From Oscillospiraceae bacterium (lineage in GTDB: Bacteria > Bacillota > Clostridia > Oscillospirales > Oscillospiraceae), in contig AP025583.1 in NCBI GenBank assembly GCA_022846095.1, forward strand, positions 2,666,001 through 2,730,000: 64,000 nucleotides of DNA, in the 5' to 3' direction. The notes below the pieces were generated by a model that ran no database searches, was not told the DNA's origin, and saw nothing but the letters and a program-made list of their open reading frames with translations. Position 1 is the stretch's first letter. Every line of letters begins with the position of its first letter. A program made the position numbers and the translations under genes. Below, in pieces: positions 11,402 through 19,981 of the stretch.

Positions 11402-12601
11402 TTACAGCTTGGAGACGATCTCCTGGGTGTCGGAGGCGATCATGAGCTCCTCGTCGGTGGGGATGAGCAGCACGGCCACCCTGGAGTCGGGGGCGGAGAT
11501 CACGGCCTCCTTGCCGCGCACGTTGTTGGCGTCGGCGTCCATCTTCACGCCCATGAACTCCAGTCCGGAGGCCACGGCCATCCGGGTGCCGGCGTCGTTC
11601 TCGCCCACACCGGCGGTAAAGACGATTGCGTCCACCCCGCCCATGGCGGCGGCATAGGCGCCCACCAGCTTCTTCACGCCGTACTGGAAGGCCTCCAGGG
11701 CCAGGCCGGCGCGGTGGTTGCCCTGCTCGGCGGCCTGCTCCAGGTCGCGGAAGTCGGAGGACACGCCGGAGATGCCCAGCACGCCGGACTTCTTGTTCAG
11801 GACATTGAGCATCTCCTTGATGTCCATGCTGTACTTGTTCATCAGGTACTCCAGGATGCCGGCGTCCAGGTCGCCGGAGCGGGTGCCCATGGGCAGGCCG
11901 GCCAGGGGGGTGAAGCCCATGGAGGTGTCCACGCTCTTGCCGCAGTCGATGGCGGTGACGGAGGAGCCGTTGCCCAGGTGGCAGGTGATGATCTTCAGGG
12001 CCTCCAGGGGCTTGCCCAGCATGGCGGAGGCGCGGCCGGCCACGTACTTGTGGGAGGTGCCGTGGAAGCCGTAGCGGCGGACCTTGTCGTTCTCGTAATA
12101 CTCATAGGGCAGGGCGTACATGTAGGCGCGCTCGGGCATGGTCTGGTGGAAGGCGGTGTCGAACACGGCCACCATGGGCACGCCGGGCATGACCTTCTGG
12201 CAGGCCTTGATGCCGGTGATGTTGGCGGGGTTGTGCAGGGGGGCCAGGGGGATGCAGTCCTCCAGGGCGGCCATCACCACGTCGTCGATGAGCACGGAGG
12301 AGGCGAACTTCTCGCCGCCGTGGACCACCCGGTGGCCCACCGCGTCGATCTCCTTCATGCTGGCGATGACGCCGTGGTCGGGGCTGGTCAGCGCGTCCAG
12401 GACGGCCTGGATGGCCTCGGCGTGGGTGGGCATGGCGATCTCGAACTCGTGCTTGGCGTCCCTGGCGGGCACCTTGTGGGTCAGGCGGCCGTCGATGCCG
12501 ATGCGCTCGCACAGGCCCTTGGCCAGCACCTCACGGGTCTGGGGATCCATGAGCTGGTACTTCAGGGAGGAACTGCCCGCGTTAATGACGAGAACTTTCA
12601 T
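11402..12601 (-). CDS. ackA: Acetate kinase
   Basis: The 399-residue length and motifs are those of acetate kinase, which makes ATP from acetyl phosphate in fermentation. Present are [11 protein letters not shown] (residue 7), [17 protein letters not shown] (catalytic Asp), [17 protein letters not shown] and [12 protein letters not shown] used the ATG at 12601, which follows TAAAGGAG; in-frame upstream codons lie in the promoter region. No pta gene is adjacent. The gene is divergent from tmcAL. Confidence 0.96.
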   Translation of the reverse strand: MKVLVINAGSSSLKYQLMDPQTREVLAKGLCERIGIDGRLTHKVPARDAKHEFEIAMPTHAEAIQAVLDALTSPDHGVIASMKEIDAVGHRVVHGGEKFASSVLIDDVVMAALEDCIPLAPLHNPANITGIKACQKVMPGVPMVAVFDTAFHQTMPERAYMYALPYEYYENDKVRRYGFHGTSHKYVAGRASAMLGKPLEALKIITCHLGNGSSVTAIDCGKSVDTSMGFTPLAGLPMGTRSGDLDAGILEYLMNKYSMDIKEMLNVLNKKSGVLGISGVSSDFRDLEQAAEQGNHRAGLALEAFQYGVKKLVGAYAAAMGGVDAIVFTAGVGENDAGTRMAVASGLEFMGVKMDADANNVRGKEAVISAPDSRVAVLLIPTDEELMIASDTQEIVSKL

Positions 12602-12676
12602 GACACATAACTCTCCTTTAAAACTGTTTGCAGATCTGCCGATCCGGTAGTAATATAAAGTAAACCATATGGTACC

Positions 12677-12705
12677 ATTGTATACTTTCCGTGCGAAAAG
12701 GACAA
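12677..12705 (-). promoter_or_regulatory. ackA promoter
   Basis: On the minus strand TTGTCC (12700-12705), 17 bases, TACAAT (12677-12682), about 75 bases before the ATG. A GGTACC palindrome sits just after the -10. Confidence 0.6.
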
Positions 12706-12756
12706 CCATATTTTTTGACCGGAGCGGGAAAATTTTTAGTTTTCGGAGGATTGCCC

Positions 12757-13944
12757 ATGAATGTGGCCGGAATCGTGGCCGAATATAACCCTTTTCACAG
12801 GGGGCACGCCTGGCACCTCGCCGAGACGCGCCGCCTGCTGGGGGCGGACGCGGGGATCGTGTGCGTCATGAGCGGGCATTGGGTCCAGGGCGCGGACTGC
12901 GCCCTGACGGACAAGTGGACCCGCGCCGCCCTGGCCCTGGCCGGGGGCGCGGATCTGGTGCTGGAGCTGCCCACGGTGTGGGCCGTGTCCTCGGCGGAGT
13001 GCTTCGCCCGGGGGGCGGTGTCCCTCCTGGCGGGCACGGGCGTTGTCACGCACCTGTCCTTCGGCAGCGAGGCGGGGGCGCTCCCGGTGCTGGAGGGGGC
13101 CGCGGCCTGCCTGGACGCGCCGGAATACCGGGCCGGACTGCGCCGCCTTGTGGACGGGGGCATGCCCTTCGCCGCCGCCCGGCAGGCGGCGGTGCGCGGC
13201 CTGCTGGGGGACGGGGCGGACTGCCTGTCCACCCCCAACAACAACCTGGGCGTGGAGTACCTGCGCGCCCTGAACGCCCTGGGCTGCGCCATCGCGCCGG
13301 TTACCGTGGCCCGCCAATCGGTGGGCCACGGCGCGGCGGCGCCCGCCGGGGGCTTCGCCTCTGCCACCGCCATCCGGGGGCTGCTGCGCGCCGGGCAGTC
13401 CGCCCAGGCTGCGCCCTACCTGGAGCCGGGGGCCCTGGAGCGCCTGGGCGGGGATTACTCCGATCTGTACCTGTGTGAGCGGGCGGTTTTGGCCCGGCTG
13501 CGGGCCATGCATCCCGCCGATTGGGCCGCCCTGCCCGACGGCGGCGGGGCGGAGGGCCTGCCCGCCCGGCTGTGCCGGGCGGCGGCGGAGGCAGTGTCCC
13601 TGGAGGAGTTCTTCGCCCTGGCCAAGACCAGGCGGTATACCCACGCCCGCCTGCGGCGGCTGGCGCTGTGGGCCTTCCTGGGCCTGGAGGAGGCGGACAG
13701 GCCCGCCGCGCCCCCCTATCTGCGGGTGCTGGGGGCCAACCGGACCGGTCGGGCCCTGCTGCGGGAGATGGACGGCGCCGCCGCCCTGCCGGTGGTCACC
13801 AAGCCCGCCCACGCCAGGCGCCTGCCCCCCGCCGCCCTGGCCCTCTTCGAGCTGGAGGCCCGCTGCACCGACCTGTACGGCCTGTGCCGGGCGCAGATAC
13901 GGCCCTGTGGCCTGGAGTGGACCACAGGGCCGGTAATGGCCTGA
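12757..13944 (+). CDS. tmcAL: tRNA(Met) cytidine acetate ligase
   Basis: A 395-residue nucleotidyltransferase-like protein (YlbM family). The motif [17 protein letters not shown] (HxGH) lies at residues 5-21 and [10 protein letters not shown] near 160. The family makes N4-acetylcytidine at the wobble base of elongator tRNA(Met) using free acetate and ATP. The ATG at 12757 follows CGGAGGA; an upstream in-frame extension is not supported by a ribosome site. It lies divergent from acetate kinase, an apt neighbour since both use acetate. Its stop directly abuts the stop of the convergent next gene. Confidence 0.9.
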   Translation: MNVAGIVAEYNPFHRGHAWHLAETRRLLGADAGIVCVMSGHWVQGADCALTDKWTRAALALAGGADLVLELPTVWAVSSAECFARGAVSLLAGTGVVTHLSFGSEAGALPVLEGAAACLDAPEYRAGLRRLVDGGMPFAAARQAAVRGLLGDGADCLSTPNNNLGVEYLRALNALGCAIAPVTVARQSVGHGAAAPAGGFASATAIRGLLRAGQSAQAAPYLEPGALERLGGDYSDLYLCERAVLARLRAMHPADWAALPDGGGAEGLPARLCRAAAEAVSLEEFFALAKTRRYTHARLRRLALWAFLGLEEADRPAAPPYLRVLGANRTGRALLREMDGAAALPVVTKPAHARRLPPAALALFELEARCTDLYGLCRAQIRPCGLEWTTGPVMA

Positions 13945-15228
13945 CTAGGACGCTTTTTTCCTGCCGCTCCGGCGCACCAGCACCACGGCAATCACGACGG
14001 CGGCGGCCCCCGCCGCCAGCAGCAGGAGGGGAAGGGCCATGTAGTTCCGGGAAAACAGCCCCGCCGCCCGGTCCGCCGCGGTGATCTGCGGCTGTGAGTA
14101 GAGCGTGAAGGCCAGATCCCCCTCGGGCAGGCCGTCCAGATGGGCGGCGTATACCCCCTCCGCCTCCCGCTCCAGGGGGATGGAGGAATCCACCACGTAG
14201 GGGAACTCCCCGCCGGTGTACACCGTCAGATCCAACGTGCCGAAGGAGGCCCAGCTCCGCGCGGGCTGGAGCAGGTAGGTGAAGGTTGCCGTCCAGTCCC
14301 GGGTCTCCCGGCGGTCGGCCTCCCCCGCCGCCCGGTAGGCCACCGATACGGTGCGCTCCGCCCCGGCGGGGAAGTCCACGGCGTACACCATGCTGATGCG
14401 CTGGCGCACATTCGCGTACTGCTCCAGCTCCTCCATAAGGGTGAAGTCCGAGTCGGTCCAGAGCTGGTTGAGGCCCAGGTACTTCGCCGCGCGCAGGTCC
14501 TCCACGTGATCCGGGGCGTAGCGGCCGTAGTAGCCCAGCTCCCGCAGGCAGCCGTCGAAAAAGGCTGCGAACTCCGCCTCTTCCCCGCTCTGGCTGAACT
14601 CGCCCCGCACGGCGGTGAAGGCCAGCTCCCCCCCGAAGGCGAAGATCTCCACGCTGCCCCCGGCCTGGACGCCCACGGTAAACGCGTCCTCCTCCCTGCC
14701 GTAGCTGCGCAGATCCCCCCGCCCCAAAAACACCTTCTGCCCTTCGGCGGGCCGGAAGCGCACCTCGGTAAAGTCCGCCCAGTCCCCCGGCGGGGCGGTG
14801 AGGGTGTACACCGTGCCCACGGCCAGGGGGTCGAAGGCGGTGGGGGTGTAGTCCTCATAGAGGATGTTCCCGAAGCAGAGACGGAAGGGGACGCGCGCCC
14901 CGTCCGCCGTGATGGAGACCGCGGTGGGGTCGAACTCCCGGGCCCGCTCCTCCACTGGGAAGGCCATGCGCACCGCCAGATCCTCCCCTGTGGGGTTTTC
15001 CATGCGGTAGGCCGCCTCCACCCGGGCCACCGGGCTGTAGCCGTCCCGGTGCTCCGTGTCCAGGGTGAAGGTCAGATCCTCATGGGAGACGGTGATGGGG
15101 CAGTTTTCGTCCACCGCCAGCACCCCGGAGGCGGGCGAGCCCTCCCAGTGCACCGGGGCGGAGTTGGCCCCGGCGGGCAGGGCCAGCAGCAGCAGGACGG
15201 CCAGGGCGGTGGGAATTCCTCGTTTCAT
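13945..15228 (-). CDS. Secreted, C-terminally membrane-anchored protein of unknown function
   Basis: I do not recognise this 427-residue protein. It begins with a signal peptide (MKRGIPTALAVLLLLALPAG) and ends with one membrane helix (ALPLLLLAAGAAAVVIAVVL) plus a basic tail, so the roughly 370 residues between should face outside. The exported part looks rich in beta strand, with repeated Thr/Val/Phe alternation, and has no cysteine pair or known catalytic motif that I can see. The ATG at 15228 follows GAGGAG. It appears monocistronic. Confidence 0.8.
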   Translation of the reverse strand: MKRGIPTALAVLLLLALPAGANSAPVHWEGSPASGVLAVDENCPITVSHEDLTFTLDTEHRDGYSPVARVEAAYRMENPTGEDLAVRMAFPVEERAREFDPTAVSITADGARVPFRLCFGNILYEDYTPTAFDPLAVGTVYTLTAPPGDWADFTEVRFRPAEGQKVFLGRGDLRSYGREEDAFTVGVQAGGSVEIFAFGGELAFTAVRGEFSQSGEEAEFAAFFDGCLRELGYYGRYAPDHVEDLRAAKYLGLNQLWTDSDFTLMEELEQYANVRQRISMVYAVDFPAGAERTVSVAYRAAGEADRRETRDWTATFTYLLQPARSWASFGTLDLTVYTGGEFPYVVDSSIPLEREAEGVYAAHLDGLPEGDLAFTLYSQPQITAADRAAGLFSRNYMALPLLLLAAGAAAVVIAVVLVRRSGRKKAS

Positions 15229-15312
15229 GGCGGTCTCCTCCTTTTCGAGCTTATTATAGCAGACGAAGGGCCGGGGGGAAAGTTCCCTTTGGCTAAGGCG
15301 GATAAGGCGAAC

Positions 15313-15708
15313 CCTGTCATTGCGAGGAGGCCCCGCGGGGCCGACGCGGCAATCCGTTTCCTTTTCGGAGGCCCGGCCTCTGGCGGCGGGATTCTTTGCT
15401 TGCAAAGAACCCCGGGAAGAAACAACCAGGGCTTCGGCCCTGGACCCAGGGGCCCGGCGGCGGTGCGGTTCAGGTAACCTGCATAACTTGAAAGCGCTCA
15501 GGGCTCGGTTCGGCCTGTGCCCTCTGTGAATGGGGCTGCCGCCCCTGCGGCACATGACCCGCCCTGACTTGGGAGTAGTTGCGGTTCAACAGGTGCCTGA
15601 AAAGCCGCCCGTACTGCCATGCCCCGTACCGCACTTGGCGCTCGTAGGGGCCGATGCCCACATCGGCCCGCCGCTCCAGGCCCGTAGGGGCGATTCATGA
15701 ATCGCCCG
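15313..15708 (+). repeat. Composite intergenic repeat, copy C
   Basis: The most complete copy in the same orientation as A. It starts with the hairpin block TGTCATTGCGAGGAGGCCCC...GCCGACGCGGCAATCCG, continues through TTCTTTGCTTGCAAAGAA, GGGAAGAAACAACCAGGG, GAAAGCGCTCAGGGCTCGGT, the GGGCTGCCGCCCCTGCGGCA block, TTGCGGTTCAACAGGTGCC and CGTAGGGGCCGATGCCCACA, and ends with GGGCGATTCATGAATCGCCC. It fills the 530-base gap between two minus-strand genes (15229-15758); no promoter was seen in the gap beyond it. Confidence 0.87.
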
Positions 15709-15723
15709 TCTTATCAACGATGG

Positions 15724-15758
15724 AAGGGCCGGAGGGAAAGTTCCCTCCGGCCCTCTTT
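15724..15758 (+). repeat. Strong hairpin beside the rhomboid-like gene end
   Basis: Stem AGGGCCGGAGGGAA / TTCCCTCCGGCCCT followed by CTTTTT on the plus strand. The T run is on the strand opposite to the minus-strand gene that ends here, so it is not a classic terminator for that gene. A degenerate copy (GGGCCGGGGGGAAAGTTCCC) lies at about 15268-15287. Confidence 0.55.
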
Positions 15759-16625
15759 TTACTCCACGTGGACGTGGTTGTTGATGTGCTCCATGCAGTA
15801 GCAGTAGTAGCCGTTGCATTTGGAGCAGTAGCGGAACTCCATGTCCGGGTACTCCGTGTCGGTCTTGCCGCACACGGCGCACTTGTGCAGGTAGCCCTTC
15901 TGCTGCTGGGCGTGGCGGGTGGCCTGCTTGAAGTTCACCGTCTGGCGGGAGGCGCGGTGGCGGGCCAGCCCTATGGCGCCGGCCAGATCCGACCAGAAAA
16001 AGAGCGCGTAGTTGACCAGGGAGGCCAGGATGGGGGGCAGGATCAGCAGCAGCACATAGGGCACAAGGGCCAGCGGGTACTTGAAGAAGGTGGACAATAC
16101 GTTCCACGCCATCATGACCACGTAGAAGATGGCCAGCCACTTGGCCTTGAGGGGCAGGATGAAGTACAGGCGGATTTGAGCGTTGGGGTAGAGGGTGGCG
16201 AAGGCCAGGAAGAGGGACTGGTTCACCGCCGTCATGCTGACGTAGCCCGCGCCGAACAGGCCGCTGATCACGCCGGAGAGGATGGTGAGCAGGACGCCGC
16301 AGGCGTAGAACAGCGTGAACTTGGCCGATCCCCACTCCCGCTCCATGGTGGTGCCGATGGAGTAGTAGAAGAGCAGCGAGACCACCGTCCACAGGATGTT
16401 CATGGAGTCGGGCACGATGATGAAGCTCACCAGCCGCCAGATCTGGCCGTGCATAATGGCGGGGAACGAAAAGCTCAGGAAGGCGGACAGCATGTTGTCC
16501 GAGAACATGTCCAGCACGTAGACGATGGCGGTGCCGAAGACGATATAGCGCATCAGGTCGGGCACCGCGAAGCGGGAATGCTTGTACGCAAAGCGGTCCA
16601 GCCAGGAATCCACAGATCTCCGCAA
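15759..16625 (-). CDS. Rhomboid-like polytopic membrane protein with C-terminal Cys-rich tail
   Basis: The protein has 288 residues with six or seven membrane segments. The loop YSIGTTMEREWGSAKFTLFY matches the rhomboid L1 region, but no GxSG catalytic serine motif is visible where it should be (SGLFGAGYVSMTAVNQ), so it may be a non-proteolytic rhomboid-fold protein. After the last helix comes a Cys-rich tail, CAVCGKTDTEYPDMEFRYC, then CxxC and His-rich NNHVHVE, probably a zinc-binding ribbon. I chose a TTG start at 16625 because GGGAGG lies eight bases upstream; an ATG 24 codons further up (16697) is the alternative. Confidence 0.7.
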   Translation of the reverse strand: MRRSVDSWLDRFAYKHSRFAVPDLMRYIVFGTAIVYVLDMFSDNMLSAFLSFSFPAIMHGQIWRLVSFIIVPDSMNILWTVVSLLFYYSIGTTMEREWGSAKFTLFYACGVLLTILSGVISGLFGAGYVSMTAVNQSLFLAFATLYPNAQIRLYFILPLKAKWLAIFYVVMMAWNVLSTFFKYPLALVPYVLLLILPPILASLVNYALFFWSDLAGAIGLARHRASRQTVNFKQATRHAQQQKGYLHKCAVCGKTDTEYPDMEFRYCSKCNGYYCYCMEHINNHVHVE

Positions 16626-16707
16626 AAAGTATTCCTCCCAATTTGTAGTAGTGGCACAGCATAGTGTACCAGCCCCGCGGGGAAAATTCTGAAACAAACT
16701 GTAAACT

Positions 16708-19029
16708 TTATTTGAGTATCTTTCGTATACGCGCCTTCATGCCCGGCGTTAGCACCTTGGCGGCGGCCCGGTAGGGCAGCGGCGGCAGGGACAGGCAGGC
16801 CCGCTCGGCCGCCCCGTAGCCCCGGGCGGCGCGCTGGGCGAAAAAGACCGCCCGCTTGGGGTTCTTCGGCGTGGGGGAGAGCAGGCGGGGATTGCCCGCC
16901 GCGGCCTCCGCCCACGGGCGGGCGATCGAGCCCACCCGGCGGGAGATCTCGGGCCAGAGGCGCTCCCCCTGCGCCGAGTTGACCAGCAGCAGGGACACGC
17001 CCCCCGCCGCGTCCACCGGCAGCGCGTCCGGGGCCAGGCCCCAGAAATCGCCCAGGGTGAAGTCCCCGGGCCGGGCGCCCCCCGCGTAGGGGCACTGGTG
17101 GCAGCAGGGCCGCAGGAACGCCGCCGCGCCGAAGCCCCGGCCGTAGGTGGTCTCGGACAGGGGGGCCGAGTAGGGCGCCCCCTCCTTGAATTTCAAGGTG
17201 AGCACCGCCTTGCCCGCGCCCCAGCCCCCGGTCTTGTCCCGGAAGAGCAGGGACGCGGCCCTGGCCCCCCGCCGGGCCTCCTCGGCGGCCAGCCACTCCC
17301 GGTACACCCCGGGGGAGGGCACGCCGTGGCACACCAGGTCGCAGGTCACCAGGTTCTCCCGCCCGCCGCCCAGGAAGCGCAGCAGGCCGTCCACCTGGCA
17401 GGGCGTGCCGGAGAAAACGACCCGCCGCCCGTTGTCCAGCGCCTGTTTCACCTGGGGGAACACCCCTGTCAAATCGCTCTGGACGTATTTGGTCTGGCGC
17501 AGGCGGGCCAGCTCCCGGCGGCTCTCCACCCCCACGTGGCGCACGCTCAAATCGCCGCCGTAGGCCGCGCCGAAGACCACGCCCCCCGCCTCCAGCGCCC
17601 AGTCGGCCAGCACGGAGAACACGCCGCCGGAGGTGCTCTCCCGGCGTACGCCCTCGTCGCTGTTCCACACCGCCCGGGCCTGGGGCTCCCCCACCGGGGG
17701 CCGGGCGGGGAGCAGGCCGGGGCAGACCCCCTCGCACTTCCTGCACAGGATACAAGTATCCCCAATCACAGGGCGGAGGAAACCCTCGCTGTCCTCTTTC
17801 ATCTCAATGGCCCCCACCGGGCACACCGCCGCGCAGGCGGTGCAGCCGGTGCACCGCTCCGCCCGGCACAGCGCGGGGCGGCGGGGCGGCTCGGGCCCGG
17901 CGGGCTCCTGGGGCAGGGGCGCGCCCTCCAGGGCGGCCTTCAGGTAGGCCAGGGAGTCCGCGCGTGCCTCCTCCAGCCGGGCGTGGACGGCGGCGTAGTC
18001 CATCTCCCCGTCCACCGGGGCGGTGGCGTCCAGCCCCACGATCCGCTCCGCGCAGCCCAGCCGGGAGAGCAGGCTGTAGATGCGGGAGAAGGTGGGCTCA
18101 CTGCGCTCCTTGGGGGACATGGAGGTAAAGAAGGGCTTGCCGAACTGGAGGGAGAAGACCGCGCCGTGGAAGGAGTTGGTGCACACGTACGCGGCGTCCC
18201 GGAACAGGCCCAGAAACTCCCGGGGCCCCGCGTCGAACACCAGCTCCCGGGCGCCGGGGATCTTCCGCCTGGCCCCGGCCAGCTGCACGATAGGGCAGCC
18301 GGTGCGCTCGGACAGGGCCTGGGCGTAGGGGGCCACCTCCCCGGGGTCGGAGACGAAGTAGCACAGGATGTACGGCTCCCGCCGCCGGGGCGCCACGGCC
18401 AGCTCCCCCCACTGCTCCCCCGTGAGCAGCAGCGTGGGGTCCAGCACCACCCGGGCCTCCAGCCCCAGTGACCGCAGCAGGGCCTGCCCCTTCTTCTCCC
18501 GCACGGAGAGGGCGGAGAAGGGCGCCAAAAGCCCGCGCAGCTCCTCCCCCAGCTCCTCCGGCAGGGAGGACACCGCCAGGCTGGGCGCGTAGGAGGCCCG
18601 GCGGCCCTCTTTTACAAAGGACAAAAGAAAGGCCCGGTCGAACTGCTTGTCCTGGAAGATGTAGGGGTTCCAGATCTGGTCGCTGCCCGCCAGGTACACG
18701 TCGCAGGCGGGGGGATCGGCGCACAGCTCCTCGAAGGAGGTGTAGCGCCGGGGGGAGAGCTTCATCTGCTCGGCCACGAAGGCCTCGAAGCGGTCGTGCC
18801 GGGCCTTGAAGGCCGGGTAGTGCAGGGTGGTGTGGGCGTTGGAGGCCAGCCCCCGCACCCCTCCCCCCTGCTTGTAGAGCTGGTTAGTCCGGGTGGTGTG
18901 GGGCAGCCGGTAGTCGATGATCTCGCATTCATGCCCCAGCTCCTGCACCGCGCGCATGGTGGCGTAGGCCTGGAGCTGCGCTCCGTAGTGGTGGGCGAAG
19001 TGGAAGGTCATCAGTCCCGTATGTATCAT
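16708..19029 (-). CDS. Polysaccharide pyruvyl transferase / ferredoxin / FrhB-like fusion protein
   Basis: A 773-residue fusion. Residues 1-370 form a polysaccharide pyruvyl transferase family domain (SDQIWNPYIF near 117, TNSFHGAVFSLQFGKPF near 284). Residues ~385-450 hold two [4Fe-4S] clusters (CTGCTACAAVCP and CILCRKCEGVCP). Residues ~455-720 match the F420 hydrogenase beta-subunit family (STSGGVFSVL, FSGTPCQVDGLL, DLVCHGVPS, CHQCPY). Such fusions occur in Firmicute surface-glycan loci; the pyruvyl transfer and the redox reaction they perform together are not established. Here it stands alone, without other glycan genes. The start at 19029 follows GGGAG. Confidence 0.85.
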   Translation of the reverse strand: MIHTGLMTFHFAHHYGAQLQAYATMRAVQELGHECEIIDYRLPHTTRTNQLYKQGGGVRGLASNAHTTLHYPAFKARHDRFEAFVAEQMKLSPRRYTSFEELCADPPACDVYLAGSDQIWNPYIFQDKQFDRAFLLSFVKEGRRASYAPSLAVSSLPEELGEELRGLLAPFSALSVREKKGQALLRSLGLEARVVLDPTLLLTGEQWGELAVAPRRREPYILCYFVSDPGEVAPYAQALSERTGCPIVQLAGARRKIPGARELVFDAGPREFLGLFRDAAYVCTNSFHGAVFSLQFGKPFFTSMSPKERSEPTFSRIYSLLSRLGCAERIVGLDATAPVDGEMDYAAVHARLEEARADSLAYLKAALEGAPLPQEPAGPEPPRRPALCRAERCTGCTACAAVCPVGAIEMKEDSEGFLRPVIGDTCILCRKCEGVCPGLLPARPPVGEPQARAVWNSDEGVRRESTSGGVFSVLADWALEAGGVVFGAAYGGDLSVRHVGVESRRELARLRQTKYVQSDLTGVFPQVKQALDNGRRVVFSGTPCQVDGLLRFLGGGRENLVTCDLVCHGVPSPGVYREWLAAEEARRGARAASLLFRDKTGGWGAGKAVLTLKFKEGAPYSAPLSETTYGRGFGAAAFLRPCCHQCPYAGGARPGDFTLGDFWGLAPDALPVDAAGGVSLLLVNSAQGERLWPEISRRVGSIARPWAEAAAGNPRLLSPTPKNPKRAVFFAQRAARGYGAAERACLSLPPLPYRAAAKVLTPGMKARIRKILK

Positions 19030-19076
19030 AAAAGGGTCACTCCCTGACGTATATAAAGTGGCGCGCCGCGCGGTGC

Positions 19077-19865
19077 TCAGCGCTTTTTCAGCACGGTAAC
19101 TGCGGCGTAGTGCAGCACCTCGAACTCCGGGGGCGCGAGGCGCTCCAGCAGCGCCCGGTGCTCCCGGTCAAAGCGGGCGATCTCCCCGTCGGACAGGGAC
19201 GCGCCGATCCCCCGGCAGGACTTCATCCTCCCGTGCCAGCCCTCCCGGCTGAACGGGACGCGCAGGTCGAACACCTCCCGGTGCTCGGTGGTAAAATAGT
19301 CCCCGTAGACCGCCGGGACGTCGATGGGCCGCCGCACCTCGCCGCAGCCCGTCCAGTCCGGGTTGAACCGCAGGGCCAGCGCCTCGCTGGCCCCCGCCAC
19401 GGCGTCCTCCAGGGGCAGCCACGCCATATACAGCACGGCAAACCGCCCGCCGGGCTTCAGCAGGCGCGCGATCCGGGGGGCCAGCACCCCGTGGTCGAAG
19501 TAGGTGAAGCACTGGCAGGCCGTCACCACGTCGAAGCTCCCGTCGGGGAAGCCGCAGGCCTCCGCGCTGACGCACCGGAACGCGATCTCCATGCCCTGCG
19601 CCCGCGCCAGCGCGTCCGCCTGGGCGATCTGGTTTTCCGCGCTGTCTATCCCGGTGAAGCGCGCGCCGTGCCGGTACAGGTTGCGCGGCAGCACCCCCGT
19701 GCCGGTGCCGAGGTCCAGCACCTCCTGGCCCGCAGCGCACAGGCCCAGGTCCAGGATTTTCTGATAGAAGGCCTCGGGGTAAATATCCCGGTATTTCGCA
19801 TAGTCGGGCGAGGTGCGCCCCCAGTCGAACGCCCTGCCGTGGTCAATCTCCGCGTTTTGATCCAT
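19077..19865 (-). CDS. SAM-dependent class I methyltransferase
   Basis: A 262-residue Rossmann methyltransferase with the SAM-binding motif VLDLGTGTGVLP near residue 48 and the acidic motif FTGIDSAENQI near 69. I chose the ATG at 19865, which is eight bases from GGGAG; an in-frame ATG at about 19895 is possible. The substrate is unknown. It is divergent from adenosylhomocysteinase, which removes the product of every SAM methylation, and the two share a symmetrical promoter region. Confidence 0.85.
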   Translation of the reverse strand: MDQNAEIDHGRAFDWGRTSPDYAKYRDIYPEAFYQKILDLGLCAAGQEVLDLGTGTGVLPRNLYRHGARFTGIDSAENQIAQADALARAQGMEIAFRCVSAEACGFPDGSFDVVTACQCFTYFDHGVLAPRIARLLKPGGRFAVLYMAWLPLEDAVAGASEALALRFNPDWTGCGEVRRPIDVPAVYGDYFTTEHREVFDLRVPFSREGWHGRMKSCRGIGASLSDGEIARFDREHRALLERLAPPEFEVLHYAAVTVLKKR

Positions 19866-19905
19866 TTTGTCCACTCCCAACCCGGTGTTTGACATATTGA
19901 TAGGT

Positions 19906-19939
19906 ATTATACCACAAACGTCGGGGACTGTGGTATAAT
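19906..19939. promoter_or_regulatory. Symmetrical divergent promoter, methyltransferase / ahcY
   Basis: A perfect inverted repeat with arms ATTATACCAC / GTGGTATAAT and a 14-base loop. Each arm ends in an outward-facing extended -10 (TGGTATAAT) on its own strand: 19934-19939 for ahcY and 19906-19911 for the methyltransferase. Neither has a good -35. The symmetry suggests one dimeric regulator or simply twin extended -10 promoters. Confidence 0.6.
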
Positions 19940-19981
19940 TGCGGTACATTTCACAATTCATCAATATTTGGGAGGCTGCAA

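Noticed and set aside
15724-15758. Intrinsic terminator for the rhomboid-like gene
   Set aside because: The T run lies on the plus strand, opposite to the gene's direction; listed only as a hairpin.
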